This document shows positions 63,258-64,000 of a stretch of 64,000 nt of DNA, piece by piece (within the stretch, counting starts at the first letter, position 1; every line of letters starts with the position of its first letter). The DNA lies in assembly GCA_024640405.1 (NCBI GenBank), contig JAHEFB010000001.1, positions 62,001 to 126,000 of the forward strand, in the 5' to 3' direction. Position numbers and translations under genes: made by a program. Source of the DNA: Alphaproteobacteria bacterium (GTDB taxonomy: Bacteria; Pseudomonadota; Alphaproteobacteria; Rhizobiales; Aestuariivirgaceae). The notes under the pieces were generated by a model. That model was given only the letters and a program-made list of their open reading frames with translations, was not told the DNA's origin and searched no databases.

Positions 63258-63336
63258 AAACTTCTTTTTTATGCATTTTAGTTGTAAAAACATTGACCAT
63301 TTCAGAAAATATGTATGATTGTGCACTTTGGTTGCA
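63241..63336. promoter_or_regulatory. TGCA-repeat region before boxC: candidate BoxR-type operator and promoter
   Basis: Five TGCA motifs lie in 96 bp (63241, 63251, 63272, 63322, 63333). Two form a perfect 12-bp inverted repeat, AATGCATAAAAA (63249-63260) and its complement (63266-63277); the last two are 7 bp apart. A possible promoter, TTGACC (63293) and TATGAT (63314), sits between the groups. Regulators of the BzdR/BoxR family are reported to bind TGCA repeats within longer palindromes, so control by BoxR is plausible; no boxR gene is visible here. The AT-rich hairpin could also weakly terminate the upstream operon. Confidence 0.5.
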
Positions 63337-63356
63337 AAATGCCGGAGAGGCCTGAC

Positions 63357-64000
63357 ATGAGCCGAATTGATTTTCAGACCACACCCGAGACCTATCGTCA
63401 CTGGCGCATCGAGCCTGACGGTGAAGTGGCGCGCCTGGTCATGGACGTGGACGAAACGGCGGGGTTGTTTGAAGGCTATGAGCTGAAACTCAATTCATAC
63501 GACCTGGGTGTCGACATTGAACTGGCCGACGCCATTCAGCGGTTGCGGTTTGAACACCCGCAGGTAAAGACAGTTGTGCTGGCATCTGGCAAGGACAAGG
63601 TATTCTGTGCCGGCGCCAACATCCGGATGCTGGGTGGATCAGCACATTCCCACAAGGTCAACTTCTGCAAATTTACCAATGAGACCCGCAATTCGATGGA
63701 GGAGGCTTCTGCCGAAAGCGGCCAGACATATTTGTGTGCGGTCTCCGGTGCCTGTGCAGGTGGCGGCTATGAGCTGGCACTTGCCTGCGACCATATCATG
63801 TTGACTGACGACGGCTCATCCACAGTGGCTTTGCCGGAGGTGCCATTACTCGCGGTGTTACCAGGCACTGGTGGCCTGACGCGGGTAACAGACAAGCGCA
63901 AGGTGCGACGCGATCGCGCTGATGTTTTCTGTTCGCTTGAGGAAGGGATTCGCGGCAAGAAGGCGGTTGACTGGCGGTTGGTGGATGAAGTGGCCCCGGC
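63357..64000 (+). CDS. boxC: 2,3-Epoxybenzoyl-CoA dihydrolase, 3'-truncated by window edge
   Basis: The frame from the ATG at 63357, behind GGAGAGG, stays open to the window end (214 codons). It matches BoxC of the aerobic benzoyl-CoA box pathway: the N-terminus with FQTTPETYRHWRI, YELKLNSYDLGVDIELADAI, VFCAGANIRML (crotonase oxyanion motif), KVNFCKFTNETRN and LPEVPLLAVLPGTGGLTRVT. The enzyme opens the epoxide ring of benzoyl-CoA 2,3-epoxide, giving a dehydrosemialdehyde-CoA and formate. BoxC is about 550 aa, so more than half lies outside. boxAB and the CoA ligase may follow. Confidence 0.95.
   Translation, partial: MSRIDFQTTPETYRHWRIEPDGEVARLVMDVDETAGLFEGYELKLNSYDLGVDIELADAIQRLRFEHPQVKTVVLASGKDKVFCAGANIRMLGGSAHSHKVNFCKFTNETRNSMEEASAESGQTYLCAVSGACAGGGYELALACDHIMLTDDGSSTVALPEVPLLAVLPGTGGLTRVTDKRKVRRDRADVFCSLEEGIRGKKAVDWRLVDEVAP

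Overview
The window looks like a chromosomal segment of an alphaproteobacterium, most likely a free-living Hyphomicrobiales (Rhizobiales)-type heterotroph and possibly marine. The inference rests on TRAP and TAXI binding proteins, a MarR/hmgA divergon, an extensin-like M15 protein, a leucine-to-isovaleryl-CoA operon under TetR, a benzoyl-CoA box gene and a DmdA-like protein. Genes are densely packed with many ATGA/GTGA overlaps. No rRNA, tRNA or CRISPR was seen. Both window edges cut a gene.

Layout. (1) 1-8165: a tripartite TRAP uptake system, then a MarR regulator divergent from hmgA-fahA-MBL hydrolase-FAD hydroxylase-DUF2783. This reads as uptake and ring cleavage of an aromatic acid through homogentisate. 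(2) 8181-10238: a DCC-family protein with a (Leu-Met)n tail made by a hexanucleotide repeat, an IS3-family element, and a membrane-protein gene cut off by that element. (3) 10532-19509: envelope and secreted proteins: a Sel1-like membrane protein, an orphan TAXI binding protein, a GlsB-like protein, an extensin/M15-like protein, a large secreted subtilase with an N-terminal HEXXH motif, and a secreted partner. (4) 19565-25504: a nucleoside transporter, an NTF2-like protein, a PLP desulfhydrase-type enzyme and a two-subunit molybdenum hydroxylase. (5) 25758-28794: a ketodeoxygluconate module (Eda, SDR, KdgK) beside a decayed GntR/FCD regulator. (6) 28926-32923: a LysR regulator divergent from DUF1330 and a BBE-type flavoprotein, then a DmdA-like methyltransferase.

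(7) 32916-51929 is the most unusual part. It holds a DUF3095 cyclase-like protein, a membrane class III adenylate cyclase, four glycosyltransferases, a NodB-like deacetylase, two SAM-methyltransferase-like proteins, a five-component peptide/oligosaccharide-type ABC importer encoded by four genes, a 907-residue ABC exporter homologue whose nucleotide-binding domain has lost all key catalytic residues, and a stand-alone cyclic-nucleotide-binding protein. I infer a surface glycoconjugate system with cyclic-nucleotide input; no single part proves this.

(8) 51939-64000 returns to catabolism: a salicylyl-CoA-5-hydroxylase-like enzyme with gentisate dioxygenase, an M20 deacylase, DUF805, then TetR-isovaleryl-CoA dehydrogenase-methylcrotonyl-CoA carboxylase (beta, alpha)-MttB-like methyltransferase-DUF309, and finally the start of boxC behind a region rich in TGCA repeats. 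Aromatic acids would thus enter by three ring-opening routes (homogentisate, gentisate, epoxybenzoyl-CoA). All functional calls come from reading the translated sequence; no search was run.
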